Source of the DNA: Arthrobacter sp. SLBN-83
GTDB lineage: Bacteria > Actinomycetota > Actinomycetes > Actinomycetales > Micrococcaceae
Assembly (NCBI RefSeq): GCF_006715285.1
Contig: NZ_VFMX01000001.1
Location: forward strand, 1,426,001-1,490,000
Length of the DNA: 64,000 nucleotides
Direction: 5' to 3'
Part shown: piece after piece, positions 38,144-47,358 of the stretch
Position numbering within the stretch: the stretch's first letter is position 1
Layout: each line of letters starts with the position of its first letter
The notes under the pieces: generated by a model
The model's database searches: none
The model's input: the letters and a program-made list of their open reading frames with translations, nothing else
Told to the model about the DNA's origin: nothing
Program-made: the position numbers and the translations under genes

Positions 38144-39007
38144 ATGAGTGTGAACCAAAGCACAGCGGCCAATGAAGAATCCGCTGTCGCCGCCCCGGCC
38201 GCGGAACCCGTCAATGCCATGCCCCCGGAGGGAAAGGTCGGCGCGCGCCCTGCCGACCGCACGGACATGGTGGGCAAGGCCCTTGGCCTGCTGGTCCTGC
38301 TGGGGGACGAGCCGCGGGGGGCCACCGCCGCGGACATATCCCGCCGGGCGGAACTTCCCTTCAGCACCACCTACCGCCTGCTCGGTTCCCTGACCCGCGA
38401 CGGCTTCGTTGACTACGAGCCGGACGGCCGCCGCTACCACCTGGGCCTGCGGATCTTCCAGTTGGGCCAGCGCGTCTCCAACCACCACGGCTTCGCAGGG
38501 ACGGCCATGCCCATCCTCCGCCGGGTCACTGAGCGGACCGGCGAGGCCACCATCCTCAGTGTCCGCGACGGTCTGCACCACCTGACCGTCAGCAAGGTGG
38601 ATGGGCCTCAGACTTTTCGCGTGACCAGCGACCCCGGCCACCTGGGCTCGCTCTCCACCACCGCGGTGGGCAAGGCCTTGGTGGCGTTCGCCGAGGACGG
38701 TGAGCGGGAAGAACTCCTGGGCGAGCTGCCGCTGGAAGAACTCACCGGGAAGTCGATCACCGACAGGGATGCCTTCCGGGCCGAAATCGAGAAGGTGCGC
38801 CGGCAGGGCTACGCCGTCATGGATGAGGAAAACGAGGCCGGAATGCGCGCAGTGGCCGTACCGCTGCTCAACGACCAGGGGCATGCCTTCGCGTCACTGG
38901 CAACAGCCGTGCCCGTCTTTCGCCTGGGCCTGGACGAGCTGATCGCCCACGTTCCCCTCCTGCAGGAAGCCGCCGCCGAGCTCGCGGCGAGGCTGCCCCA
39001 GCGGTAG
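38144..39007 (+). CDS. IclR family regulator of quinate/shikimate genes
   Basis: The 287-residue regulator has an Ala/Glu-rich lead, a winged helix (KALGLLVLLGDEPRGATAADISRRAELPFSTTYRLLGSLTRDGFVDYEPDGRRYHLGLRIFQLG) and an IclR effector domain (TAMPILRRVTERTGEATILSVRDG...GSLSTTAVGKALVAF). The start is taken as ATG 38144 (MSVNQS), with GGAG close before it. It lies between the transporter it diverges from and the quinate operon it precedes; both carry the same GTGCGATA word, so it probably controls both. Confidence 0.87.
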   Translation: MSVNQSTAANEESAVAAPAAEPVNAMPPEGKVGARPADRTDMVGKALGLLVLLGDEPRGATAADISRRAELPFSTTYRLLGSLTRDGFVDYEPDGRRYHLGLRIFQLGQRVSNHHGFAGTAMPILRRVTERTGEATILSVRDGLHHLTVSKVDGPQTFRVTSDPGHLGSLSTTAVGKALVAFAEDGEREELLGELPLEELTGKSITDRDAFRAEIEKVRRQGYAVMDEENEAGMRAVAVPLLNDQGHAFASLATAVPVFRLGLDELIAHVPLLQEAAAELAARLPQR

Positions 39008-39042
39008 CAGAAGCCCGATCCAGGACACCCCAACGCTACTTC

Positions 39043-39103
39043 TGTTCGTATCTAGAACATGAGTGCGATAAGTGAACATTTGATGTACCGTAATCCGTAT
39101 AAC
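39043..39103 (+). promoter_or_regulatory. IclR-type boxes and -10 of the quinate/protocatechuate operon
   Basis: The palindrome TGTTC-N7-GAACA (39043-39059) is followed by GTGCGATAAGTGAAC (39063-39077). TATAAC at 39098-39103 is a candidate -10, 57 bases before the first start. A palindrome plus an extra half-site is the known style of PcaU/PobR operators. Activator binding here would explain the poor -35. Confidence 0.6.
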
Positions 39104-39159
39104 CCGCAGCGCGGCAAAGTTCCGCCGCTGCCAGGTGCTGTACCAAAGGAGCTGCACGC

Positions 39160-40041
39160 ATGAGCAATCGAACTGAGTCCTACCTGGTGGGACTGGTTGG
39201 TGATGGCGTAATGCCATCGCTCACGCCGCCCATGCACGAACGGGAAGGTGACGTGCAGGGCCTGCGCTACCTGTACCGCCCCATCGACCTCCTGGAACTG
39301 GGGCTTGCGGGGGAAGCCGTGGGGGCCATCCTGAACTGCGCCCGCACCCTGGGCTTCAACGGCCTGAACATCACCCACCCGTGCAAGCAGCTGGTCCTGG
39401 AGCACCTGGACGAAGTGAGCCCTGACGCGCGCCGGCTCGGCGCCGTCAACACGGTGGTCATCCGGGACGGCAAGTTCATTGGCCACAACACCGATTTCTC
39501 CGGCTTCGCCGCCGCGCTTGCTGCCGGCCTCCCCGGAGCACGCCTGGACCGCGTGGTGCAGCTCGGGGCAGGGGGCGCCGGATCCGCCGTCGCCTACGCC
39601 CTGCTTACCGCGGGCGTGCGCACGCTGGCCCTGGTGGACATGGACGTTGCCCGGGCAGCCGCACGGGCCGCCGAACTGCAGGACTTCTTCCCCCACAGCA
39701 CCGTTACGGCAGGCACGACGGCGGAGCTGCCGCAGCTGATGCGCCTGGCCGACGGCCTGGTGCACTGCACCCCGGTGGGCATGGCCGCCCATCCGGGCGT
39801 CCCGCTGGACCTGGACCTGCTGGAGTCCCGGCACTGGGTGGCGGACATCGTCTACCGCCCCATCGACACCGAACTGGTCCGGGGCGCCCGCGCCAAGGGC
39901 TGTGAGGTGCTGGACGGCGGCCGCATGGCAGTGGGTCAGGCCGTGGATGCCTTCCGGATCTTCACCGGGCTGGAAGCAGACCCGGACCGCATGCGCGCAC
40001 ATTTCCTGGAGCTCGTGGCCGCGGAGGAGGTGGCCGCCTGA
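39160..40041 (+). CDS. qsuD: Quinate/shikimate dehydrogenase, NAD type
   Basis: The 293-residue AroE-superfamily enzyme oxidises shikimate or quinate to the 3-dehydro compound. The substrate loop reads GVMPSLTPPMHEREG: Ser-Leu-Thr rather than the biosynthetic Ser-x-Ser, as in the Corynebacterium quinate/shikimate dehydrogenase. The catalytic Lys is in NITHPCKQLVLEHL and Asp in GHNTDFSGF. GAGGAGSAVAYALL with Asp in LALVDMDVARA points to NAD. This marks a catabolic enzyme. Its stop overlaps the next start (TGATG). Confidence 0.92.
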   Translation: MSNRTESYLVGLVGDGVMPSLTPPMHEREGDVQGLRYLYRPIDLLELGLAGEAVGAILNCARTLGFNGLNITHPCKQLVLEHLDEVSPDARRLGAVNTVVIRDGKFIGHNTDFSGFAAALAAGLPGARLDRVVQLGAGGAGSAVAYALLTAGVRTLALVDMDVARAAARAAELQDFFPHSTVTAGTTAELPQLMRLADGLVHCTPVGMAAHPGVPLDLDLLESRHWVADIVYRPIDTELVRGARAKGCEVLDGGRMAVGQAVDAFRIFTGLEADPDRMRAHFLELVAAEEVAA

Positions 40042-41933
40042 TGCGCACCGGAATCGCCACTGTCTGCCTCTCGGGCACCCTGAAGGAAAAGATGCAGGCC
40101 TGCGCCATCGCCGGCTTCGACGGCATCGAAATCTTCGAACAGGACCTGGTTACCTCCCCGCTCAGCCCAGAGGACGTGCGAAAGACGGCCGCGGACCTGG
40201 GCCTTGGCCTGGACCTGTACCAGCCGTTCAGGGACTTCGACGGCGTCACCCCGGACATGCTGAAGGCAAACCTGCGCCGCGCGGAGGCAAAGTTCAAGCT
40301 CATGGCCCGCCTTGGCATGGACACCATCCTGGTGTGCTCCAATGTTGCCACCGCCACCATCGATGACGACGGCGTCCGCGCCGAACAGCTGGCGCAGCTG
40401 GCCAACCTGGCCGGGGACCACGGCGTCAAGGTTGCCTACGAAGCCCTGGCATGGGGCAAGTACGTCAACGACTACGAGCACGCCTACCGCCTGGTGGAAA
40501 TGGTGGACCACCCCAACCTGGGCACCTGTCTGGACTCGTTCCACATCCTGAGCCGGGACTGGGACACCGCGTCGATCGAAGACATCCACGCGGACAAAAT
40601 CTTCTTCGTCCAGGTGGCGGATGCCCCCAAGCTCTCCATGGACGTCCTCTCCTGGAGCCGCCACTACCGCGTCTTCCCCGGTGAGGGGCAGTTCGAACTG
40701 GCCAAGTTCATGGGCCACGTGGTCCGCGCCGGCTACAGCGGCCCGGTCTCGCTGGAGGTGTTCAACGACGTCTTCCGTCAGTCCGACGTGGAGCGCACGG
40801 CCGTGGATGCCATGCGGTCGCTTATCTGGCTGGAAGAGCAGAGTGCCAAGTGGCTCGCCGCTACCTCCGCTGAAGCCGCGCCCGGCAACGCAGGCGCCCC
40901 CCGCCGTCGTTATCCCATGGAGCTGGCCACGCTGCCCAAGGTGAACGAGCCCGCCGGCTTCAACTTTGCCGAGGTGAAGGCGGACGACACCGTGCAGCTG
41001 GAGAAGCTCCTGGGCCAGCTCGGCTTCCAGTTCGAGGGCCGGCACCGCACCAAGGACGTCCAGCTCTGGACCATGGGCCAGGCACGGGTGATCATCAACG
41101 AACAGGCAGCGCAGCATGCCGAGCCCGCCATCGCCGCCCTGGGGTTCGACGTCGACTCCCCCGTGATTGCCTCCGCCCGGGCCCAGCAGCTCAAGGCCCC
41201 CGTGGTGGCCCGGAAGGTGCAGGCGGACGAGGAAGTGTTCCAGGGCATCTCGGCACCGGACTCCACGGAGATCTTCCTGTGCCAGGGCAGCCCGGACGGG
41301 ACCGCAGCGTGGACGCAGGAGTTCGGCGAGGGGCTGGAACACCCCTCCGCCGGAGCCAGTGCAGTGATTGACCACGTCAACCTTGCCCAACCCTGGCAGC
41401 ACTTCGACGAGGCCGTCCTGTTTTACACCAGCGCCCTGGCCCTGGAGCCCCAGCCCTTCGCCGAGGTGCCCAGCCCCAGCGGCCTGGTGCGCTCGCAGGT
41501 CATGCAGACCTCCGACGGCGCGGTGCGGCTGGTCCTGAACCTCGCCCCGATCCAGCAGGCACGGAACGAGGCCCGCAAGACCTACCAGGAGCACATCGCC
41601 TTCGCCGTGGACGATCTTGTGGCAACGGCCCGTGCCGCCCGGGACCGCGGCCTCGAATTCCTGCAGATCCCTGCCAACTACTACGAGGACCTGGACGCCC
41701 GGTTCGACCTGGACCCCGGGTTCCTGGCCACCCTGCAGGAGCTCAACCTGCTCTTCGACCGGGACGCGGACGGCGAATTCCTGCACTTCTACACCGCCAC
41801 CGTGGGCAGCGTGTTCTTCGAAATGGTGGAACGCCGCGGCAACTACGACGGCTACGGCGCGCCCAACGCCCCCGTGCGCCACGCAGTGCAGTACGACTCG
41901 CTGCACCGCAGCACGCAGACCCGCACCCCCTGA
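40041..41933 (+). CDS. qsuB: Fused 3-dehydroshikimate dehydratase / HPPD-like protein
   Basis: The 630-residue fusion has an N-terminal TIM barrel (residues about 1-285; MRTGIATVCLSGTLKEKMQACAIAGFDGIEIFEQD, with metal-binding Glu in VAYEALAWGKYVNDY, and EVFNDVF). This dehydrates 3-dehydroshikimate to protocatechuate. The C-terminal half (about 300-630) has two VOC modules like 4-hydroxyphenylpyruvate dioxygenase (AVIDHVNLAQPWQHFDEAVLFYTSALAL, YQEHIAFAVDDL, SVFFEMVERRGNYDGYG). His, His and Glu iron-type ligands appear present there. The same fusion is known as QuiC1/QsuB; the role of the VOC half is unsettled. Confidence 0.92.
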   Translation: MRTGIATVCLSGTLKEKMQACAIAGFDGIEIFEQDLVTSPLSPEDVRKTAADLGLGLDLYQPFRDFDGVTPDMLKANLRRAEAKFKLMARLGMDTILVCSNVATATIDDDGVRAEQLAQLANLAGDHGVKVAYEALAWGKYVNDYEHAYRLVEMVDHPNLGTCLDSFHILSRDWDTASIEDIHADKIFFVQVADAPKLSMDVLSWSRHYRVFPGEGQFELAKFMGHVVRAGYSGPVSLEVFNDVFRQSDVERTAVDAMRSLIWLEEQSAKWLAATSAEAAPGNAGAPRRRYPMELATLPKVNEPAGFNFAEVKADDTVQLEKLLGQLGFQFEGRHRTKDVQLWTMGQARVIINEQAAQHAEPAIAALGFDVDSPVIASARAQQLKAPVVARKVQADEEVFQGISAPDSTEIFLCQGSPDGTAAWTQEFGEGLEHPSAGASAVIDHVNLAQPWQHFDEAVLFYTSALALEPQPFAEVPSPSGLVRSQVMQTSDGAVRLVLNLAPIQQARNEARKTYQEHIAFAVDDLVATARAARDRGLEFLQIPANYYEDLDARFDLDPGFLATLQELNLLFDRDADGEFLHFYTATVGSVFFEMVERRGNYDGYGAPNAPVRHAVQYDSLHRSTQTRTP

Positions 41934-41976
41934 ACCACAAGCCAAGCAACCCGAACAGATCAGAAAGGAGCCAGCC

Positions 41977-42846
41977 GTGTCGGAAAACATCACCGAGGAG
42001 CTGGAGTCGGAGGAACTCGTGCCCCCGGCCGAACCGAAGGCTGCCCACCAGCTGGACAAGGCCGTCGAGTCCCAGGCGGACCTCAGTGCAGAGATCACCG
42101 CCATCGGCGAGGCCTACCAGCGCGCCCTCAAGGACGGCGCCGCCCAGGAAATCCAGCCGCGGCTTGATTACCCGCCCTACCGCAGCAGCATCCTGCGCCA
42201 CCCCACCAAGAGCCTGCAGCACGCCGATCCCGAGACCATCGAACTGTTCTCGCCGGCGTTCGGGCACCAGGACGTGCACGCGCTGGAGTCGGACCTGACC
42301 ATCCAGCACAACGGCGAACCGCTGGGTGAGCGGATCATCGTGTCCGGCAAGGTCCTGGACGGTGACGGCCGCCCGGTGGCGGGCCAGCTCGTGGAGATCT
42401 GGCAGGCCAACTCCTCCGGCCGCTACATCCACAAGCGGGACCAGCACCCGGCCCCGATCGACCCCAACTTCACTGGCATCGGCCGTTGCATCACCGGCCC
42501 GGACGGCTCCTACCGGTTCATCACCATCAAGCCCGGCGCCTACCCCTGGAAGAACCACCTGAACGCGTGGCGGCCGGCGCACATCCACTTCTCGCTGTTC
42601 GGCAACGAGTTCACCCAGCGGATCATCACCCAGATGTACTTCCCGGGTGACCAGCTTTTCCCGCTGGACCCGATCTACCAGACCATCGTGGACCAGGACG
42701 CCCGCGACCGCCTGGTGGCCACCTACGACCACAGCCTTACTGAACCGGAGTGGGCCCTGGGCTACAACTGGGACATCGTCCTGACCGGTCCCAAGCGCAC
42801 CTGGACCGAGAACGAAGCATACGGCGACGCCGGAGATGAGGAGTAG
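41977..42846 (+). CDS. pcaH: Protocatechuate 3,4-dioxygenase beta subunit
   Basis: The 289-residue subunit carries the non-haem Fe(III) site: Tyr in SSGRYIHKRD, Tyr in KPGAYPWKNH and His-x-His in WRPAHIHFSLFG. It cleaves protocatechuate between the hydroxyls to 3-carboxy-cis,cis-muconate. The N-terminus bears about 40 extra acidic residues. GTG 41977 follows AGAAAGGAG. It sits 43 bases after qsuB, the largest gap in the operon. Confidence 0.95.
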   Translation: MSENITEELESEELVPPAEPKAAHQLDKAVESQADLSAEITAIGEAYQRALKDGAAQEIQPRLDYPPYRSSILRHPTKSLQHADPETIELFSPAFGHQDVHALESDLTIQHNGEPLGERIIVSGKVLDGDGRPVAGQLVEIWQANSSGRYIHKRDQHPAPIDPNFTGIGRCITGPDGSYRFITIKPGAYPWKNHLNAWRPAHIHFSLFGNEFTQRIITQMYFPGDQLFPLDPIYQTIVDQDARDRLVATYDHSLTEPEWALGYNWDIVLTGPKRTWTENEAYGDAGDEE

Positions 42847-42851
42847 GAACG

Positions 42852-43409
42852 ATGAGCACCAAACTGGTACCCACCCCCGGGCAGACCGTGGGCCCGTTCT
42901 ACGGTTACGCGCTCCCGTTCGAAAAGGACAACGAGTTGCTGCCTCCCGGGTTCCCGGGCTCCATCCGCCTTCAAGGCACGGTCTATGACGGCGCCGGCCA
43001 CACCATCCCGGACGCCATCCTGGAAATCTGGCAGCCGGACGCCGACGGAAAGATCGACCAGCGCACCGGCTCCCTGGTCCGCGACGGCTACACCTTCACC
43101 GGCTGGGGCCGCGGCGCCGTGGGCAACTCCGGCGTCTACACCTTCACCACCGTCAACCCCGGCCCCACCAAGCCGGGCGCCGCGCCGTTCATCTCCGTGG
43201 CACTCTTCGCCCGCGGCCTCACCAACCGGCTGTTCACCCGCATCTACCTGCCGGAGGACACCGAGGCCCTGGCCAATGACCCGCTGCTGAGCTCACTGGA
43301 TCCGGAGCGCCGCAACACGCTCATCGCCCGCCGCGACCCCGATGGTGGCCTCACCTGGGACATCCGTCTCCAGGGTGAGGACGAGACGGTCTTCCTGGAC
43401 TTCCAGTGA
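42852..43409 (+). CDS. pcaG: Protocatechuate 3,4-dioxygenase alpha subunit
   Basis: The 185-residue partner of PcaH has the same fold (TPGQTVGPFYGYALPFEKDNELLPPG, LEIWQPDADGKI, HINVA equivalent replaced by PFISVALFARGL) and lacks the iron ligands, as expected of alpha subunits. ATG 42852 lies five bases after pcaH. The stop overlaps the pcaB GTG. Confidence 0.95.
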   Translation: MSTKLVPTPGQTVGPFYGYALPFEKDNELLPPGFPGSIRLQGTVYDGAGHTIPDAILEIWQPDADGKIDQRTGSLVRDGYTFTGWGRGAVGNSGVYTFTTVNPGPTKPGAAPFISVALFARGLTNRLFTRIYLPEDTEALANDPLLSSLDPERRNTLIARRDPDGGLTWDIRLQGEDETVFLDFQ

Positions 43410-44878
43410 CCCACACCGCCGCCCTGGGAGATTTGCGCGCCTTCGCGGATGAGGCCGACGCCGGCCTGCTCAGTCCCGTCTCAGCCTCGCCATTGGTGGC
43501 GGCACTGACGGGGGACCGGGCAGTGCTGGCGGCCCTCCTCGCCGTCGAGTCGGGCTGGGCCGCCGTGCTGCAACGTGCCGGCCTGGCACCCGCCGGTTCG
43601 GCCGCCGTCGTAGCTTCCGCAGCTGAGGCGGGGCGCTACGACCTGGCCGGTATCGCGCAGCGCGCCCAAGGCGGCGGCAACCCGGTGATTCCGCTGCTGG
43701 CCGATCTCCGGAAAAACGTGGCGGCGCTGGACACCGCCGGAGTTGGGGCGGCGAAGGCCGTTCACACCTCCCTGACCAGCCAGGACGTGCTGGACACGGC
43801 CCTCATGCTGCTGGCCCGGAACACCGTTCACGCCGTGCTGGCGGACCTGAAGGGCACCACGACGGCGCTCGCCGCCTTGGCAGGGGAGCATGCGGACACG
43901 CTGTGCGTGGGCAGGAGCCTGACCCAGCATTCCCTACCCTTCACCTTCGGGCTGCGGGCGGCGCAGTGGTTCCAGGGCGTGGCAGCCGCCGGCCGGCAGC
44001 TGGAGGCCCTGGAATTCCCGGTCCAGTTCGGCGGTGCGGCCGGAACCCTCGCCGCCGGAACCGTGCTGACCGGAGGCTCGCCTGCGACGCCGTTCAGCCT
44101 GGCTGACAGCCTGGCCGCCCAGCTGGGCCTGGCCTCTGCGGCGGCGCCCTGGCACACCAACCGCCTTGCCATCACCTCCCTCGGAAATGCGCTGGCCTCC
44201 GTGCTGGACGCCTTCGGCAAAATCGCCGCGGACGTACTGTTCCTCAGCCGGCCCGAGGTGGCCGAGCTTGCCGAACCGCGTGCTGCCGGCCGCGGAGTCT
44301 CCTCCGCCATGCCGCAGAAACAGAACCCGGTGCTGTCCGTCCTGGTCCGCAGCGCCGCGCTGCAGGCGCCACAGCTGGCCGCGCAGCTGCACGTGGCCGC
44401 CGCCAACTTCAACGATGAACGCCCGGACGGAGCTTGGCACACGGAGTGGCCGGCCCTCCGGCAGCTCCTCGCCCTGGCCCTCGGCGCCGCCGGACACCTC
44501 CGCGAACTTGCCGAAGGACTGCGGGTGTTCCCTGACGCCATGCGCCGCAACCTGGACCTGTCCGGCCCGCTGCTGCTGGCCGAGGGCGTCAGCGCAGCGG
44601 TGGCGCCGCTGCTCGAGGAGAAGGACGGCCGCAGCGGCAAGCAGCAGCTGCAGGACGTGGTGGACCGGACCCTCCAGGCGCCTCCCGCAGAGCAGGCCGG
44701 AACCTACCGCAAGCTGCTCCGTGAAGCCGTCCCCGCCGCCGTCGCTACTGACGCACGGCTGGAAGAACTCCTGGATTCCGCCAGCTACCTGGGCCAAACG
44801 GCGGAGATCGCCCGCCGCATCCTGGCAGCCTTCCCCGACTTTGTTTCCCCCGACGCGAATGGAGCTTCCCGTGGCTAA
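43406..44878 (+). CDS. pcaB: 3-Carboxy-cis,cis-muconate cycloisomerase
   Basis: The 490-residue fumarase/aspartase-superfamily enzyme cyclises carboxymuconate to 4-carboxymuconolactone. TSQDVLDTALML and the signature SSAMPQKQNPVLSVL near residue 300 are visible. The C-terminal third is longer than in proteobacterial PcaB. GTG 43406 overlaps the pcaG stop by four bases. Confidence 0.93.
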   Translation: MTHTAALGDLRAFADEADAGLLSPVSASPLVAALTGDRAVLAALLAVESGWAAVLQRAGLAPAGSAAVVASAAEAGRYDLAGIAQRAQGGGNPVIPLLADLRKNVAALDTAGVGAAKAVHTSLTSQDVLDTALMLLARNTVHAVLADLKGTTTALAALAGEHADTLCVGRSLTQHSLPFTFGLRAAQWFQGVAAAGRQLEALEFPVQFGGAAGTLAAGTVLTGGSPATPFSLADSLAAQLGLASAAAPWHTNRLAITSLGNALASVLDAFGKIAADVLFLSRPEVAELAEPRAAGRGVSSAMPQKQNPVLSVLVRSAALQAPQLAAQLHVAAANFNDERPDGAWHTEWPALRQLLALALGAAGHLRELAEGLRVFPDAMRRNLDLSGPLLLAEGVSAAVAPLLEEKDGRSGKQQLQDVVDRTLQAPPAEQAGTYRKLLREAVPAAVATDARLEELLDSASYLGQTAEIARRILAAFPDFVSPDANGASRG

Positions 44879-45689
44879 ACCGGCACTGAAGGCAGCACTG
44901 CTGTCCCCCCAGCGACCCCTTGGCGACCACCCCCTGCTGGTGGCGGGCCCGTCCCTGGGCACGTCCACGTTCCTGTGGAACAGGGTGGCTTCCCTGCTCG
45001 GCGATGATTACGACGTGGTGGCCTGGGACCTGCCGGGCCACGGCGTCTCGCCTGCCGCCACCGAAAGCTTCGACGTCGCAGCCCTCGCGGACGCCGTGGT
45101 GGACCTGGTCGACTCCATCGCCCCCGGTGAAAACTTCCACTACGCCGGGGTTTCCCTGGGTGGCGCTGTCGGGCTGCAGCTGGGCACTAAGCACGGCCAA
45201 CGGCTCAAGAGCCTGTCCGTGCAGAACAGCGGGGCCAAGATCGGCACCCCGGAGGGCTGGCTGGAACGCGCAGAGACCGTCCGCACCCAGGGCACGCCGG
45301 TGATGATCCAGGGCTCCGCGCAGCGCTGGTTCGCGCCCGGGTTCATGGACCGGGAACCCGACTTCAGCAGCCGGCTCCTGCACGCCCTGCGCGACGCCGA
45401 CCGCTTCAGCTACGCCTTCTGCTGCGAAGCCCTGGCCGCCTTCGACGTGCGCCAGGAGCTGGGCAGCATTACCGTCCCCACCCAGGTCATTGCCGGTTCG
45501 CTCGACGCCGTTTCCACGGCCGCGATGGCTGAGGAAGTGGCTGCCGGAATCACCGCAGGCGGCGGCACCGCCACTGCCGTGACCATTGAGGGCATTTCCC
45601 ACCTTGCCCCGGCAGAGGCCCCCGCGCACGTCGCGGACCTGATGCGCAGCCTCCTCACCTGGGCCGAATCCCGCGAGGCTGCCAGATGA
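44871..45689 (+). CDS. pcaD: 3-Oxoadipate enol-lactonase
   Basis: The 272-residue alpha/beta hydrolase has oxyanion-region PLLVAGPSLGTSTFLWNRV, VVAWDLPGHGVSP, the nucleophile elbow GVSLGGAVG, acid Asp in AGSLDAVS and His in GISHLAPAEAP. It hydrolyses 3-oxoadipate enol-lactone. I favour GTG 44871, six bases after GGAG, over ATG 44859. It overlaps pcaB by eight bases. PcaD and PcaC are separate genes here rather than fused as PcaL. Confidence 0.92.
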   Translation: MAKPALKAALLSPQRPLGDHPLLVAGPSLGTSTFLWNRVASLLGDDYDVVAWDLPGHGVSPAATESFDVAALADAVVDLVDSIAPGENFHYAGVSLGGAVGLQLGTKHGQRLKSLSVQNSGAKIGTPEGWLERAETVRTQGTPVMIQGSAQRWFAPGFMDREPDFSSRLLHALRDADRFSYAFCCEALAAFDVRQELGSITVPTQVIAGSLDAVSTAAMAEEVAAGITAGGGTATAVTIEGISHLAPAEAPAHVADLMRSLLTWAESREAAR

Positions 45690-46138
45690 GCGGCGCCGAA
45701 CGTAACGGAGTTGTCCAGCCCGGCGCCACCAGCCAGGAGATTTACGACGGCGGCATGGCGGTCCGGCGCGAAGTCCTGGGCGACGCCCACGTGGACCGGG
45801 CCAACGCCAACAAGGATGAGTTCACCGAGGACTTCCAGGACATGATCACCCGCATCGCGTGGGGCGGCATCTGGACCCGTCCCGGGCTTCCCCGCCAAAT
45901 GCGTTCCGCCGTGACCATCACCGCCATGGTGGCGCACGGGCACTGGGAGGAACTGGCCATGCACATCCGCGCCGCCCTCCACAACGGCCTCAGCAGGGAC
46001 GAAATCAAGGAAATCCTGCTCCAGACCGCCATCTACTGCGGCGTCCCATCCGCCAACACCGCCTTCAAGACCGCCCAGCAGGTCTTCCGCGAACTCGACA
46101 GCACCCACCGGAACCCCGGAGAACCAGAGGAATCATGA
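45686..46138 (+). CDS. pcaC: 4-Carboxymuconolactone decarboxylase
   Basis: The 150-residue all-helical protein of the CMD/AhpD superfamily (GDAHVDRANANKDEFTEDFQDMITRIAWGGIWTRPGL, MVAHGHWEELAMHIRAALHNGLSRDEIKEILLQTAIYCGVPSANTAF) is close in length to known PcaC. It decarboxylates 4-carboxymuconolactone. ATGA overlaps link it to both neighbours. Confidence 0.94.
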   Translation: MSGAERNGVVQPGATSQEIYDGGMAVRREVLGDAHVDRANANKDEFTEDFQDMITRIAWGGIWTRPGLPRQMRSAVTITAMVAHGHWEELAMHIRAALHNGLSRDEIKEILLQTAIYCGVPSANTAFKTAQQVFRELDSTHRNPGEPEES

Positions 46139-47355
46139 ACCAGGCTTTTGTGTACGACGCCGTGCGCACCCCGTTCGGCAAGTTCGGCTCCGGCCTCGCT
46201 GCCGTGCGTCCGGATGACCTTGCCGCGCACGTGATCAGGGAGTCCGTGAAGCGTGCCCCGTCGCTTGATCCGGAGCGGATCGATGAGGTGGTCCTCGGCA
46301 ACGCCAACGGCGCCGGCGAGGAGAACCGCAACGTGGCCCGGATGGGCACCCTCCTCGCGGGCCTTCCGGTGTCTATCCCCGGCACCACTGTGAACAGGCT
46401 CTGCGGCTCCTCCCTGGACGCGGCGATCATCGCGTCCCGGCAAATCAACGCCGGGGATGCGGACCTGATGCTGGTGGGCGGTGTGGAGTCGATGTCCCGC
46501 GCCCCTTGGGTGCTGCCCAAGACAGAGAAGCCGTACCCGGCCGGGGACATGACGCTGGCCTCCACGACGCTGGGCTGGCGCCTGGTAAACAAGGCCATGC
46601 CCAAGGAGTGGACCATCTCGCTGGGCGAGGCCACCGAGCGGTTGCGTGAGAAGTACAAGGTGACCCGGCAGGCGCAGGACGAGTTTGCCGCGGACTCGCA
46701 CAACCGTGCCGCCGCGGCCTGGGACGAGGGGTTCTACGACAACCTGGTAGCCCCCGTGCCGGGTACGGACCTGGTGCGTGACGAGGGCATCCGGCCCGGC
46801 TCCACGGCCGAGAAGCTGGCCGCGTTGAAGACGGTGTTCCGGAAAGAACCCGAGGGCGCGGAAGTTGGCGGGACGGTCACCGCGGGCAACGCGTCGCCGT
46901 TGTCCGACGGCGCCTCCGCGGCCTGGATCGGATCCGAGGCGGCCGCCGGGCTGCTGGGGCTGGAGCCGCTGGCCCGCATTGCCGGGCGCGGGGCGCATGC
47001 CAACGATCCCCAGTACTTCGGCTACGCCCCGGTGGAGGCGGCGAACAAGGCCCTGGCGAAGGCGGGCATCGGCTGGGACCAGGTGGGCGCCGTCGAACTT
47101 AACGAAGCCTTCGCCGCGCAGTCTTTGGCCTGCATCAACGCCTGGGGCATCGACCCCGCAATTGTGAACCGGCACGGCGGGGCCATCGCCATGGGCCACC
47201 CGCTGGGTGCGTCCGGTACCCGGATCCTGGGCACACTGGCCCGGTCCCTGCAGGCCTCGGGCGAACGCTGGGGCGTGGCCGCGATCTGCATCGGCGTGGG
47301 CCAGGGCCTGGCCGTGGTCCTTGAGAACGTGACTGCTTCGAACGGAAAGGCGTAA
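46135..47355 (+). CDS. pcaF: 3-Oxoadipyl-CoA thiolase
   Basis: The 406-residue thiolase has nucleophilic Cys in NRLCGSSLDAAI, His in GGAIAMGHPLGASGTRI and the second Cys in AAICIGVGQGLA. It splits 3-oxoadipyl-CoA into succinyl-CoA and acetyl-CoA, the last step of the pathway. ATG 46135 overlaps the pcaC stop. Placing pcaF before pcaIJ is an actinobacterial order. Confidence 0.93.
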   Translation: MNQAFVYDAVRTPFGKFGSGLAAVRPDDLAAHVIRESVKRAPSLDPERIDEVVLGNANGAGEENRNVARMGTLLAGLPVSIPGTTVNRLCGSSLDAAIIASRQINAGDADLMLVGGVESMSRAPWVLPKTEKPYPAGDMTLASTTLGWRLVNKAMPKEWTISLGEATERLREKYKVTRQAQDEFAADSHNRAAAAWDEGFYDNLVAPVPGTDLVRDEGIRPGSTAEKLAALKTVFRKEPEGAEVGGTVTAGNASPLSDGASAAWIGSEAAAGLLGLEPLARIAGRGAHANDPQYFGYAPVEAANKALAKAGIGWDQVGAVELNEAFAAQSLACINAWGIDPAIVNRHGGAIAMGHPLGASGTRILGTLARSLQASGERWGVAAICIGVGQGLAVVLENVTASNGKA

Positions 47356-47358
47356 GCC

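Noticed and set aside
39936..42104. A 722-codon open frame on the minus strand across qsuB
   Set aside because: It is a shadow of the dehydroshikimate dehydratase gene, with repetitive Gly/His/Val composition and no family resemblance.
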